Below, in pieces: positions 53,652 to 64,000 of a stretch of 64,000 nt of DNA. The stretch is from QHXQ01 sp045807745 (GTDB taxonomy: Bacteria; Acidobacteriota; Blastocatellia; Pyrinomonadales; Pyrinomonadaceae): the NCBI GenBank assembly GCA_045807745.1, contig JBJMGT010000008.1, forward strand, positions 62,001 through 126,000. The letters run 5' to 3'. Under the pieces are notes generated by a model. The model worked only from the letters and a program-made list of their open reading frames with translations, did not search any database and had not been told where the DNA came from. Each line of letters begins with the position of its first letter. Positions within the stretch are counted from its first letter, which is position 1. The position numbers and the translations under genes are program-made.

Positions 53652-55235
53652 TCATTTTTTACGATAGCTACGGCGCACGGCAGCGATGACGGCATCCTGC
53701 GCGCCCGCACGCCGGAGTTCCTGTTCGATGTCGGGCGTCAACTCAAAGTTAACCCCGCGTAGCTCGATCTGCTCGACCAATTCAGCGGTGGATAAACCGT
53801 TTATTTCAAGTGCCTTGACTAAGCCCGTTTTTGCAATCGGCGGTTTCAACGTGCTTGTGGCGTTGGCGGGCGTTGGCGCGGGACTTGCGGGCGTGGGACT
53901 CGGCTCAGGCGATAGTTTGCGCGCGATGCCTTGTTGTCCAGCTTGATCCAGTGTGAACTGTGTCACGCGCCCTTGTGCATCTCGGCTGAAGGTGAGCTTC
54001 ATCGTAGTGCCCTGAAGCTGGAAGCTACTGGCGGAGGTGGGGAGCATTCTTGGTTTGCCGTCCTGCCCGACCACTTGGTAGGACAGACCAAATTGGTCGC
54101 GCGTGATCTCGATGTCGTTTTTGACCGGCTCGATCATGCGATACGTCCCGGTGAAGTCGTCTAAGTTAACGCCCGCCGGGTTGCCGGCCGTGCCGTTGCC
54201 GCCGCGCCCGCCGGCCGCGCGTCGGCGGGCGATGTCGGCGAATTGGCCGTTCGGATATTTCGCCAGATAGCCGCGATACTCCTCCGGGTCGCTGCTGTCC
54301 TTGATCGCGTTCCAGTATTCCAACTCGAAGGCGGCCGGATCGACCGTCACGGTGGCCGGCGCTTTGACCGTCACCTCGACGGCTTTATCGCCCACCTTTA
54401 CTTTGACGAAGATGAAGTCGCCACTTTCATGACCCGAATTCCGCAAGGGGTTGTACTCCGGCGTCTGCTGCGCGCGTCCCGCGACCGATTCTTCGACGTA
54501 GTTGCGGAACAGTTCGGCGGCCGTGAACTGCCCCTTGTCCATCTCACGCAAGCCGCGCAGGAGTGCGTCGGCAAAGACGGAATGACCGCTGCCACCGCTA
54601 TCCGCCACCGGCTCGTCGCCGCCTGAGGCCATCAGCGTGCGCGAGTGCCCGGCCGCCATGCGTTGTAAGAACTGCTCGCGCTCGGTCGGGCGCGGCAGCA
54701 TCTCGCCCAAGCCGCGCGTGAGTGTGCCCGAATAACAACTATCAGAAACGACGAGCACATGCTGCGCCGGGATCGCACGGATGCCGGAGGTGATCTCGTC
54801 AGCGATGATCCAGTTCGCGCTATCGTCGCGTTCGGCGTCAACCGGCAGCCAATACGTCTTCTCCGTCGCCTTGTCGTTGTAACCGTGCCCAGCATAGTAA
54901 ATGAGCAGGTTCGCATCCGGCGGCAACTCGCGCCGGTAAGTTGAGAGCGCCGAAACGATCTGCGCGCGCGTGGCGTTCACTAACAGCTTGGTCTGGAAGC
55001 CGTATGAATCTTTTAGCAGTCGCTCAATCTCGCGCGCGTCCGTCTCGGCGGTCTTCAACTTGGGCAGCGCGGTGTAGGCGTTGTTGCCGATGACCAGCGC
55101 GTAATAACGACCCGCGCTTGTGGTGGGAACTGCGCCCGTCGTCAACCCGCGCTGCTGCATCAGCGCGACGGGCGACAATACGGCCGCGCATAGGAGCACG
55201 GCGACGAGCAGAGGGAGCAGGGATTTTGTTCTCAT
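53652..55235 (-). CDS. Caspase-like (metacaspase/C14) peptidase, secreted
   Basis: 527 residues from ATG 55235, supported by GAGG seven bases upstream; the frame extends further but without need. Signal peptide (LLPLLVAVLLCAAVLSP). The caspase-fold domain covers about residues 40-250: RYYALVIGNNAYTALPKL, LLIYYAGHGYNDK with the catalytic His, and HVLVVSDSCYSGTL with the catalytic Cys. The C-terminal half has a lipocalin-like or propeller-free beta region (FTGTYRMIEPVKNDIEIT) and a Pro-rich linker. Such bacterial proteins are implicated in signalling or programmed death; this one appears exported. Confidence 0.88.
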   Translation of the reverse strand: MRTKSLLPLLVAVLLCAAVLSPVALMQQRGLTTGAVPTTSAGRYYALVIGNNAYTALPKLKTAETDAREIERLLKDSYGFQTKLLVNATRAQIVSALSTYRRELPPDANLLIYYAGHGYNDKATEKTYWLPVDAERDDSANWIIADEITSGIRAIPAQHVLVVSDSCYSGTLTRGLGEMLPRPTEREQFLQRMAAGHSRTLMASGGDEPVADSGGSGHSVFADALLRGLREMDKGQFTAAELFRNYVEESVAGRAQQTPEYNPLRNSGHESGDFIFVKVKVGDKAVEVTVKAPATVTVDPAAFELEYWNAIKDSSDPEEYRGYLAKYPNGQFADIARRRAAGGRGGNGTAGNPAGVNLDDFTGTYRMIEPVKNDIEITRDQFGLSYQVVGQDGKPRMLPTSASSFQLQGTTMKLTFSRDAQGRVTQFTLDQAGQQGIARKLSPEPSPTPASPAPTPANATSTLKPPIAKTGLVKALEINGLSTAELVEQIELRGVNFELTPDIEQELRRAGAQDAVIAAVRRSYRKK

Positions 55236-55460
55236 CTTAAAACCTCGGCGTGAAAAACAATGAGCGTAGGACGACAAGCGGTGAGCCTGTACTGCATGTG
55301 AACTATGCCGGTCGCAAAGTGAATTCACTCGCGGGCACGAAGCGGTGCGTCACAAGGTAAATTCCAATGGGCATGGATGTCAACCTGCTTGCAGCTACTT
55401 TACGCGCGGCAGTCACAAGGCGGTTTCTGCCCGTGCACGCAGGCGTCGGGGCGTGAAACA

Positions 55461-55490
55461 AAAAGGGAAGAGGTCTAACCCCTTCCCTTT
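55461..55490 (-). terminator. Terminator of ftsH
   Basis: Arms AAAGGGAAG (55462-55470) and CTTCCCTTT (55482-55490) form a perfect 9-bp stem. On the minus strand TTGTTT follows. It lies 25 bases past the ftsH stop. Confidence 0.75.
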
Positions 55491-55514
55491 CCGCAACCAA
55501 CTATGCTTGCGCCT

Positions 55515-57452
<1,938 letters not shown>

Positions 57453-57504
57453 AATCTTTTCTCGCCTCCAACGCCGATGATAACCGATCTTGGCGTCTTT
57501 CAGT

Positions 57505-57584
57505 AGTGCTGAGTGCCGAGTCCTGAGTGCTGAGATAAAAACAGCCGTCTTTCACTCAGCACTTAGGACTCGGCACTCAGCACT
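57505..57584. repeat. Inverted pair of TGAGTGC heptamer repeats
   Basis: Arms 57505-57534 and 57555-57584 are complementary over 30 bp with a single mismatch and a 20-base loop. Each arm is built of about four 7-base units (AGTGCTG, AGTGCCG, AGTCCTG, AGTGCTG). Confidence 0.92.
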
Positions 57585-57671
57585 GCTTTCTAAGATGCCC
57601 GCGCGCTACGCTAAGTTGTGCCTTATCCCTTCATTCGTCAACAGCGAAAATGTGGCAAATCATTGCCGACT

Positions 57672-58181
57672 TTAACCGCCTGCGCGCCCCAGAAACGGCA
57701 GATTGCGCCAACGCCCGTTCAACCCCAGCCCGTAGCCGACAACGTAATCCTCTTGCGTCTCAAACGCCCGCCAGTCGGGCGTCAACTCAACCCTGCGCCG
57801 GTCGGGCTTATCGAGCAGCACGCAGAGTTTGATACTACGCGCGCCGCGCCCCGCGAGTTGCCGCATTACGTACTCTTGCGGCACACCCGTCTCCAACACA
57901 CCTTCGACGAGCAATACGTCGCGCCCGTTGAGTTCAGTTTGCGTGCTGAACTGCAAATCCTGCACGCCGCCGAGCGAGCGGTGATCGTAGCGCAGGAAAC
58001 CTGTGTGTAAGTTGAGCGGGAGTTGGCGCAGGAGGTCTGCGAGAAAGATGAAGCCGTCTTCGAGCGTGCCGAGCACGGTCGGCGCATTATCGCCGTAAGT
58101 GCGCGTGATGTCGGCGGCGAGGGCGCTGACGCGCTCGGCGATTTGCGCCGCGCTGAATAGCTCTACCACTCGTCCGTCCAT
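57672..58181 (-). CDS. hpt: Hypoxanthine-phosphoribosyltransferase-like protein, divergent PRPP loop
   Basis: 169 residues from ATG 58181, supported by GGAG. Position between tilS and ftsH and the overall fold (TVLGTLEDGFIFLADLLRQL, FLRYDHR, RRRVELTPDWRAFETQEDYV with VGYGLG) match purine salvage HPRT. The PRPP-binding motif is VLLVEGVLETGVP, where enzymes usually have V-E-D-I-I-D-T-G. One loop Asp is Gly and the catalytic Asp is Glu. Activity may be altered or lost. I use the symbol for the orthologous position, not as proof of function. Confidence 0.75.
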   Translation of the reverse strand: MDGRVVELFSAAQIAERVSALAADITRTYGDNAPTVLGTLEDGFIFLADLLRQLPLNLHTGFLRYDHRSLGGVQDLQFSTQTELNGRDVLLVEGVLETGVPQEYVMRQLAGRGARSIKLCVLLDKPDRRRVELTPDWRAFETQEDYVVGYGLGLNGRWRNLPFLGRAGG

Positions 58182-58286
58182 CAAGCACTCCGTTCGTCTG
58201 GGGCCAACCCGATAAGTGAAAAACCGCCCCGGCATTACGTGGGCGGCTCATGCCGAGTTTCATCTTAAAGGCCATGCGGGCCTTTT

Positions 58287-59468
58287 TCAACTCTTTTGCC
58301 CGGCGCAGGCGGGATGAAACAAGAGCAACCCGCGTCTGCGTTCGACCGTCGCGCCGCCCGGCAACTCTGCGACGCGCCCCCCGCGCGCGCCCACGAGCAG
58401 ACGCTCGACGCCGCGCATGTGCGCCTGCGTCAGTCGCCTGAGACTTCCCCGCCCCGCCTTGAGCCACAGCCTGAGCGCGCGCCGCCGCACAGCCTCGTCC
58501 GCGCCGCGCAGTACGTCCACGCGCAAAGGCCAAGCCGTCGGAACACCGGCCGCGTCGCCCTCTGCACGCGCCTGTTCTTCGTTCGCGTCCGCGCGCGCCG
58601 TGTGTAACAACCGTGCGGCCTGCGCTCCGAGCGCATGGGCGTCGGCGCGCAACAAGTCGGCCGTGCGCGCCAGCGCCGCGACCACGCGCGGGTTCAATTC
58701 TTCCAGCAACGGCAGCAGCCGACGGCGCACACGCACGCGCGCGAAACGCTCGTCCTCGTTCATTGCGTCGGCGCGCACCGCGATGCCGCGCGCCTGACAA
58801 TAGCGAGCCGTCTCCGCGCGCCGCGCCCAGCCGAGCAGCGGTCGCACCAACAGCACACGCGGCTGCGCTTCATCGAGCGCACGCGCGGCGCGCATCCCGC
58901 CCAATCCTTCCGCGCCGCTCCCACGCACGAGCGCGAGCAGCAGAGTCTCCGCCTGATCTTCCAACGTGTGCGCCGTCAGCACGAGGACTGCGCCCGCAAC
59001 GCGTGCCGCACGCGCCAGAAACTCGTAGCGCGCACGCCGGGCCGCCTGTTCCAGATTGTCGGCCGCCGCACGCGCCGCAGCGGCCACGTCTGCACGCGAG
59101 ACGACCGGCTCATGCCCAAGCTCGCGCGCCAACTCTGCGACCCACGCCGCGTCGGCCGCGCTCGCCGCGCCGCGCAAGTTGTGATCGAGATGCGCGACCA
59201 CGAGCGCCAACCCGAGCCGCCGCGCTTTTAGCAACTCGTCGCACGCGAGCAACAGCGCGGTCGAGTCCGCGCCGCCGGAGACGGCGACGACGACGCGCGC
59301 ATCATGCAGTGGCATGTCAAGCCGCCGCCACTCGGCCAGCAGACGGCGCGCGAAAGAACTGAGCGGAGCTGTTCGCTGCGATGGACGCACGCGCGCATTA
59401 TCGCCCACTCGCCGCACCAAAAGCGACTGCCCCCTGCGCGCCTGCTCTGCGCGGCTCAGACATTGCAC
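58287..59468 (-). CDS. tilS: tRNA(Ile)-lysidine synthase
   Basis: Up to 393 residues from GTG 59468; a later start such as ATG in DMPLHDARVVVAVSGGADST is possible, so the N-terminus is uncertain. The PP-loop motif VAVSGGADSTALL, AHLDHNLRGAASAADAAW and LTAHTLEDQAETLLLALVRG are definitive. TilS adds lysine to C34 of tRNA-Ile2 and is essential for AUA decoding. The composition is very Ala/Arg-rich. First gene of the tilS-hpt-ftsH cluster. Confidence 0.93.
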   Translation of the reverse strand: MQCLSRAEQARRGQSLLVRRVGDNARVRPSQRTAPLSSFARRLLAEWRRLDMPLHDARVVVAVSGGADSTALLLACDELLKARRLGLALVVAHLDHNLRGAASAADAAWVAELARELGHEPVVSRADVAAAARAAADNLEQAARRARYEFLARAARVAGAVLVLTAHTLEDQAETLLLALVRGSGAEGLGGMRAARALDEAQPRVLLVRPLLGWARRAETARYCQARGIAVRADAMNEDERFARVRVRRRLLPLLEELNPRVVAALARTADLLRADAHALGAQAARLLHTARADANEEQARAEGDAAGVPTAWPLRVDVLRGADEAVRRRALRLWLKAGRGSLRRLTQAHMRGVERLLVGARGGRVAELPGGATVERRRGLLLFHPACAGQKS

Positions 59469-60215
59469 CGCAGGGTTATGTACCTAAGAGTACCGACACG
59501 TGCCCCTGTTGCTGATAAACTTTTACTGCTCCCAACATCAATAGCGTCCGTTGCATAACGTGTTGTGCTGCTAACATAACAATGTGAGGGGAAAGAAAAA
59601 TTTTCTTGACACCCCGGCAGCAAGATGCAAACCGTGATACTCTAATTGGCTTTCAAGTTAGCTGAGCCTCGCTTCATCAGCAAGATTTACTGTTTAGACT
59701 TGTAGGAGCGACATGTGCTCCTCCGCATCGCTCATAGACATAATGGCGCTCACACAAAACAGTAGCTGCTTTGTGTAATCCTTGCCCCAGCAAACATCTC
59801 TTTGCCCCCCCACAGAGAGAGTTACCCCAACGTTTGGCATCATGTAGCTGGTCGCAGTCCGTGCCGACCGCATCAGTGCTGCGGCAAAGGTTTCTTTGCG
59901 CCTAAGGCAATCATCGTCCAGCGCCGTTGCCGCATACATACACGACCTAACGTCTCGCGCCGCTTTTTAGCCGGCCGCCAGACGCTTTGAGCCATTTGCG
60001 AGGCGAACCATAAGCGACTTGTGAGTTAATTGACGGAGAAGACAAAGCTAGAGCCTCTGCCGTTGCTATTTGAGAACCAGCGGCAGAGGCTCCGGCGAGA
60101 AAGACATCCACTGCCGCACTATCGCGCTAGCACAGCGATGCCTCTCCACTAAAGGGGCATTATAGTGCGTGGTGCGGTCATCACCAAACGCTGCTCAGCG
60201 AAGGAGATGCCGACC
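59469..60215. other. Long gap between tilS and haloperoxidase genes
   Basis: About 747 bases between divergent genes, lower in GC than the flanks. A frame at 59694-59939 (minus) was considered but is not supported. A perfect 12-bp hairpin lies at 60051-60062/60081-60092 and may be regulatory. TTGACA near 59604 has no -10 at the right distance. TATAGT at 60161-60166 could be a weak -10 for the haloperoxidase gene. Confidence 0.4.
60051..60092 (+). promoter_or_regulatory. Hairpin upstream of haloperoxidase gene
   Basis: Arms GAGCCTCTGCCG (60051-60062) and CGGCAGAGGCTC (60081-60092) pair perfectly with an 18-base loop, 124 bases before the start codon. It may be a leader structure or a terminator of an unseen transcript. 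Confidence 0.45.
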
Positions 60216-62462
60216 ATGAGGAAGACAGCCAAGGCCGCCCGCGGCCCAGCCACCGACAAGAAACAACCACCCGCCACTACCACCCGTGAGAAGCAAGCCG
60301 ACTCCGTCCCTGCGCCGCCAGCCAATGGCGAAGTGGCGCGCGCGGATGTCTCGCGCAGCCGTCGCTCCTTCTTAGGCAAGGTCACGGTCGCCGCCGCCGC
60401 TGCCAGTGTGCTCGGCATACCGAAGCTCATCAAGTCGCAGCAACAGGTGATTGATGATACAGGCAGCGGGGGCGGTGTGCCGCCCAGCAGTTGCGGGGCC
60501 GGCTGCGACATCGAAATCCAGACCCCGGCGCAACGCGCGAATACCTCGTTGGCCAAGCGCGTCGAGGCGGCCATCCTAGAGCGCCAACAAGGCATTCCGC
60601 CGCATCCGTGCAACGGCGACGAAGTGCTCTACCAGAATCAGTACTACATCGGCAGCTTCACCAAAGGGTTGGCGAAGATCAACAACCTCGGTGAAGTTGA
60701 TCCGGCCGCCTACTGCGCCTTGCTCAAAGCGGTGCAGACTGCCAGCCCCGCGGATTTCAACGCGATCCCGCTGGGCTGCGTCCCTTGCAGCAGCAACGGT
60801 GGGTCGTTCCAACTCGACTCAACTACCTACGACTCAGCATATTATTCATCTGAGTCCGCCGTGCCCGATGCACAGGCTGAGGCTGATGCCTCGACGCAGT
60901 CGGAACTCTCTGCCTCTGAGCAGGCCAGCACGTACGACGGGCCGGTGCAGACCGAGGCGCAGAATAGCGCCGATCAACAAGCCGCGGCCAACGCCAAGGC
61001 GCAGTACGTGCCGCAGGAAGAGACGGCCCGCCTCAGCGCCATCGGCACGTTAGCCTCGGGCCTGCAACGTCGGCTGGTCAATCCGCAGTCGGGCGTCGCC
61101 TACGATCTGGAAGGCATTGACTCGCATCAGTTGGCCGCTAATGCCGCGCCCGCCTTCGCCAGCGCCGACGATGCGGCCGAGGAGGTCGAGTTATATTGGA
61201 TGTCGCTCGCGCGTGATGTGCCCTTCATCCAGTATTCCTCGAATTCGACCATCGGCTCCGCCGTCACGGATTTGAATACCCGTTACAAGTGGTACGCCGG
61301 GCTGCCGCAGTACGAGGTCGTGCCGCCGGGGCGCACGCCGCGGCTGCAACCGCGTGGCTTCCCCACCTACCCGATGACGCCGCTGGGGCAGATTCCGGGT
61401 GCGAACAACAACATCACGCGCGACACCATCTTCCGCGGTTTCACCAAAGGCGACCTGACGGGGCCGTACCTGTCGCAATTCCTTATCCGCGACATCCCTT
61501 ACGGCGCACAGACTATCTTCAACACTCTGCAACCGCTCGCGGCGCAGAACTACATGACCAACCAGGACAGTTGGTTCTTCGTGCAGAAGGGCTGTATGCC
61601 AAGTCCGCCCGCGATGCTGCAACTGCGCCGCCGCATCGTGAATGCCCGCGACCTCGCCAGCTACGTCCACATTGACGCCATCACGCAAGCCTACTGGAAC
61701 GCCCTGTGGTTCATCCTGATGGTGCCGGACGCGACGCGCCTCGACGGCGGCGGACTCGGTATTCCCTTCGACCCGAACAACCCTTATAACGGCAACTGCA
61801 CACAGGAAGGGTTCGTCACCTTCGGCCCGACGCACATCACGGCGCTCTTGAACAAGGTCGCCTACGCCGCGCACAAACATGCCTGGTACGAGAAATGGTT
61901 TGTGCATCGCCGCCTGCGCCCCGAGGAGTACGGCGGGCGGGTCAACTTCACGCTGAAGAACATCAAGCAGTATCCGATCAACAGCGTGATCAATAACTCG
62001 ACGGCGTTGCCCCTGATCGCACAGCAGACGGGCGGCAACTACTTCCTGCCGCAAGCCTATCCCGAAGGCTCGCCCGTCCACCCGTCATACATCGCCGGCC
62101 ATGCGACGCTGGCCGGCGCAGCCGCGACCATTCTCAAAGCGTTCTTCAACGACCAGGCGATCATTCCGACGCCGGTCTATCAGACGGATGCCAACGGCAA
62201 CCTCGTGACCTACACCGGGCCGGGCTACAACCAACTGACCGTCGGCGGCGAGTTGGATAAGCTCGCCTCCAACATCGCGCTGGGGCGCGACTGGGCTGGT
62301 GTGCACTGGCGTTCGGACTATACCGCCTCCATGCTGCGCGGCGAAGACGTGGCGGTCACCCTGTTGACCGATTATGGGTTCAACTACAACGAGCCGTTCG
62401 CGGGCTTCTCGTTCACCGACTTCAGAGGTCGGCGGCGCACGGGCATCGGCCGGAAGCGTTAG
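60216..62462 (+). CDS. Vanadium-dependent haloperoxidase-type protein, Tat-exported
   Basis: 748 residues from ATG 60216, with AAGGAG nine bases upstream; the ATG at 60207 abuts that site and is unlikely. A Lys/Pro-rich tail of about 50 residues precedes a twin-arginine signal, SRRSFLGKVTVAAAAASVLG. The vanadate/PAP2-like pocket is recognisable: KWFVHRRLRPEEYGG, HPSYIAGHATLAGAAATIL and LGRDWAGVHWRSDYTASM. Members oxidise halides with peroxide or act as phosphatases. Gln/Ser-rich repeats occur at about residues 225-275. Likely exported folded with its cofactor. Confidence 0.85.
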   Translation: MRKTAKAARGPATDKKQPPATTTREKQADSVPAPPANGEVARADVSRSRRSFLGKVTVAAAAASVLGIPKLIKSQQQVIDDTGSGGGVPPSSCGAGCDIEIQTPAQRANTSLAKRVEAAILERQQGIPPHPCNGDEVLYQNQYYIGSFTKGLAKINNLGEVDPAAYCALLKAVQTASPADFNAIPLGCVPCSSNGGSFQLDSTTYDSAYYSSESAVPDAQAEADASTQSELSASEQASTYDGPVQTEAQNSADQQAAANAKAQYVPQEETARLSAIGTLASGLQRRLVNPQSGVAYDLEGIDSHQLAANAAPAFASADDAAEEVELYWMSLARDVPFIQYSSNSTIGSAVTDLNTRYKWYAGLPQYEVVPPGRTPRLQPRGFPTYPMTPLGQIPGANNNITRDTIFRGFTKGDLTGPYLSQFLIRDIPYGAQTIFNTLQPLAAQNYMTNQDSWFFVQKGCMPSPPAMLQLRRRIVNARDLASYVHIDAITQAYWNALWFILMVPDATRLDGGGLGIPFDPNNPYNGNCTQEGFVTFGPTHITALLNKVAYAAHKHAWYEKWFVHRRLRPEEYGGRVNFTLKNIKQYPINSVINNSTALPLIAQQTGGNYFLPQAYPEGSPVHPSYIAGHATLAGAAATILKAFFNDQAIIPTPVYQTDANGNLVTYTGPGYNQLTVGGELDKLASNIALGRDWAGVHWRSDYTASMLRGEDVAVTLLTDYGFNYNEPFAGFSFTDFRGRRRTGIGRKR

Positions 62463-62502
62463 TTCAAGGCGGACACAGACTGCCTTAGAGAGGAGAAATA
62501 AG

Positions 62503-62549
62503 GCATACGGGGAGCGCCCTGCAAAGGGAGAGGGCGCTCCCCCGTATGC
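62503..62549 (+). terminator. Long hairpin after haloperoxidase gene
   Basis: Arms 62503-62520 and 62531-62549 pair over about 18 bp with one bulge (GCATACGG and CCGTATGC at the ends). No T-run follows, so it may be a REP-like or mRNA-stabilising structure as well as a terminator. Confidence 0.6.
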
Positions 62550-62739
62550 GGCTGGCAAGTTCCCTGCACTGCTCGTCAAGCCACAGTTTCCGGCACTGCG
62601 GCGCGCGTCCTCGCGAACCTGAAGCTACGCTGACGATACCGTCGGCAGCCAGTTCGAACTTCCCCGCCACTTCACCACTGCGACGTGGTCACCTTCGTGC
62701 TACGATGCGGCAACCTGACGCGAAGCGAGGGCGAGACCG

Positions 62740-63483
62740 ATGCCGGCCGACAATCCTGAAGCCACGCCTGCGTGGGATGAGCGCGACTCGCAGGCGTTCA
62801 TTGATTACGGCAACTACTTCGTGCCCGAACGCGAGAAACAGATCGCAATCATCTGCGAACTAGTTGGCGCGGGCGACGAGCGGCGGCGCGTGCTCGAACT
62901 CTGCTGCGGCGAAGGGCTACTTGCGCGCGCGCTGCTCACACGCTTTCCTCGCGCCATTGTGACGGCCTACGACGGCTCGCCCGAAATGCTCCAACGCGCC
63001 CAACAGAACCTCGCCGCGTTCGCCCCGCGCTTTGAAGCCCAACAGTTCGATCTGGCCGCGCACGACTGGCGCGCAGGACAACGCGAACAGTTCGACGCCG
63101 TCGTCTCGTCGCTCGCCATACACCATCTCGATGGCGCTGAGAAGCAGGCTCTGTTCCGCGCCGTGTACGACATGCTTACTCCCGGCGGCGTCTTCGTCGT
63201 CGCGGACGTGTTTGAGCCGGCGCATCCGCGCGGGCAGACGGTTGCGGCGCGCGCATGGGACGATGCCGTGCGTCAACGCGCGCTTGAACTTGACGGCAAC
63301 GAGGCCGCGTTCGATTTCTTCACGCGCGACGGCTGGAATCTCTACCGTCATCCCGATCCGTTGGACAAGCCCTCGCGCCTACTTGATCAACTGCAATGGC
63401 TCACCGCCGCCGGCTTCACGGACGTTGATGTGCACTGGCTCAAGGCCGGGCACGCCGTCTACAGCGGCCACAAGCCGTGCTGA
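62740..63483 (+). CDS. Class I SAM-dependent methyltransferase
   Basis: 247 residues. The SAM-binding fold is clear: motif I VLELCCGEGLLARAL, the acidic residue in VTAYDGSPEMLQRA, the motif IV region FDAVVSSLAIHHLDG and GGVFVVADVFEP. The substrate is not predictable. No operon partner; a GC-rich inverted repeat follows the stop. Confidence 0.9.
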   Translation: MPADNPEATPAWDERDSQAFIDYGNYFVPEREKQIAIICELVGAGDERRRVLELCCGEGLLARALLTRFPRAIVTAYDGSPEMLQRAQQNLAAFAPRFEAQQFDLAAHDWRAGQREQFDAVVSSLAIHHLDGAEKQALFRAVYDMLTPGGVFVVADVFEPAHPRGQTVAARAWDDAVRQRALELDGNEAAFDFFTRDGWNLYRHPDPLDKPSRLLDQLQWLTAAGFTDVDVHWLKAGHAVYSGHKPC

Positions 63484-63492
63484 CCAAACGCG

Positions 63493-63530
63493 CAAGGGCG
63501 CGCAAGCTTCAACACTTGCGCGCCCTTGTT
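63493..63530 (+). terminator. Terminator between convergent genes
   Basis: Perfect 14-bp arms 63493-63506 and 63515-63528 with an 8-base loop, followed by TT. It lies just after the methyltransferase stop and before the end of the convergent partial gene. Confidence 0.7.
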
Positions 63531-63578
63531 CGATTCAGCCAACGAATGAACAACTTCGCCGCTCTCATCGGCTGCTTG

Positions 63579-64000
63579 TTACGGCAGGTTGGGCCGCACG
63601 AGCGGCGACTCCTTGTCGTCCACGAACACGCTGAGCAAGGTGAAGTGCGCCGGGTTCATCGTCGCGAAGGCATGGTTCGTGAGCAATAGCGCGCCGTGTT
63701 TGTCGAAGGCGGCATTGGCCGGCGAGTCGTAAGGGAAGGTGGGATCAGGACCGGTGTTGCCCAAGCGCGTCTCCTGTGTGCCGTCGGGGCGCAAGATCGA
63801 GACGCCAGAGTTGAACGGCGCGGCCAGCACTACGTAGAGTTTGCCTGTGCGCCCGAACGCGATCCCGTCCGGCGCGTCGCCGTTGTACTGATGAAAGATT
63901 TGCAGATCGGCCGCAGCCGGTGCATCGACGAGCGGCAGGGTGTAAACCTTACCGCCGAGGAAATTGCCAAACATATCGACGCCATCGGCCGTGACTGTAA
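63579..64000 (-). CDS. SMP-30/NHL-like beta-propeller protein (5' end missing)
   Basis: The frame is open to the right edge, so the N-terminus lies outside; about 140 C-terminal residues are visible. The pattern TADGVDMFGN, DGIAFGRTGKLYVVLAAPFN and NAAFDKHGALLLTNHAF matches SMP-30/gluconolactonase/NHL repeat propellers. They hydrolyse lactones or bind ligands; the catalytic residues would be upstream. It could be secreted, but no signal can be checked. Confidence 0.7.
   Translation of the reverse strand, partial: TVTADGVDMFGNFLGGKVYTLPLVDAPAAADLQIFHQYNGDAPDGIAFGRTGKLYVVLAAPFNSGVSILRPDGTQETRLGNTGPDPTFPYDSPANAAFDKHGALLLTNHAFATMNPAHFTLLSVFVDDKESPLVRPNLP

Noticed and set aside
59604..59640. TTGACA as a promoter
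   Set aside because: No -10-like hexamer at 16-18 bases downstream and the next plus-strand gene is about 600 bases away.
59694..59939. 81-residue minus-strand frame in the tilS-haloperoxidase gap
   Set aside because: No ribosome-binding site, family resemblance or neighbouring context supports translation.

Overview
The window is a dense, GC-rich bacterial chromosome segment. Housekeeping genes present are rodA, an RNase E/G gene, mqnA/mqnC (futalosine menaquinone route), a corC-type gene, ybeY, phoH, rpsT, holA, lptE, folP, ftsH, hpt and tilS. LptE implies an outer membrane. I infer an Acidobacteriota-like Gram-negative (Blastocatellia would fit) from the futalosine genes, a reaction-centre-type cytochrome c, Asp-box propeller proteins and abundant short tandem and inverted repeats. 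No rRNA or tRNA gene was recognised, so this placement is inference.

Layout. 1-6001: the 3' part of rodA, an RNase E/G gene whose S1 domain is split by a long disordered insert, and a secreted beta-propeller gene. 6475-9899: a cassette of two paralogous two-repeat proteins around an Asp-box propeller protein. 9914-10316: a small AT-richer membrane gene bracketed by short repeats. 10379-20366: DinB proteins, a metallopeptidase/ATP-grasp pair, an aldo/keto reductase, a spermidine-synthase-like membrane protein and an epimerase. 19785-20803: a two-TM protein followed by a probable prokaryotic YEATS protein. 20825-27357: mqnC and mqnA, then a run of small enzymes and a DICT-GAF-GGDEF diguanylate cyclase. 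27606-31751: a heterodimeric ABC exporter. 31785-35049: a SIR2-like gene followed by a membrane nSTAND1 NTPase gene. 35203-44358: cytochrome c, transglycosylase-like, NlpC/P60, YkgJ-type, deoxyhypusine-synthase-like and CorC-type genes. 44446-48973: ybeY, a NACHT NTPase gene and an intein-bearing phoH. 49293-59468: rpsT, holA-lptE, folP, a DDAH-like gene, a caspase-like gene, ftsH, hpt and tilS. 60216-64000: a vanadium haloperoxidase, a methyltransferase and a partial SMP-30/NHL-like gene.

Three loci look like conflict or signalling modules. They are the SIR2 + transmembrane nSTAND1 pair, the NACHT ATPase lodged between phoH and ybeY, and the two-TM + pYEATS pair. The PhoH intein carries the class 3 residue signature (no Cys/Ser at position 1; W, C and T at the diagnostic sites) plus a LAGLIDADG-type endonuclease.

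A second theme is repeats. At least nine sites carry heptamer-based short repeats, usually as an inverted pair between genes, and in three cases the repeat itself supplies the stop codon of a gene. A second family built on CGCAAAG/CGCAGAG makes long hairpins. One copy lies inside the apparent signal-peptide region of the gene at 4751. There are also single large palindromes at 17672-17743 and 36601-36748.
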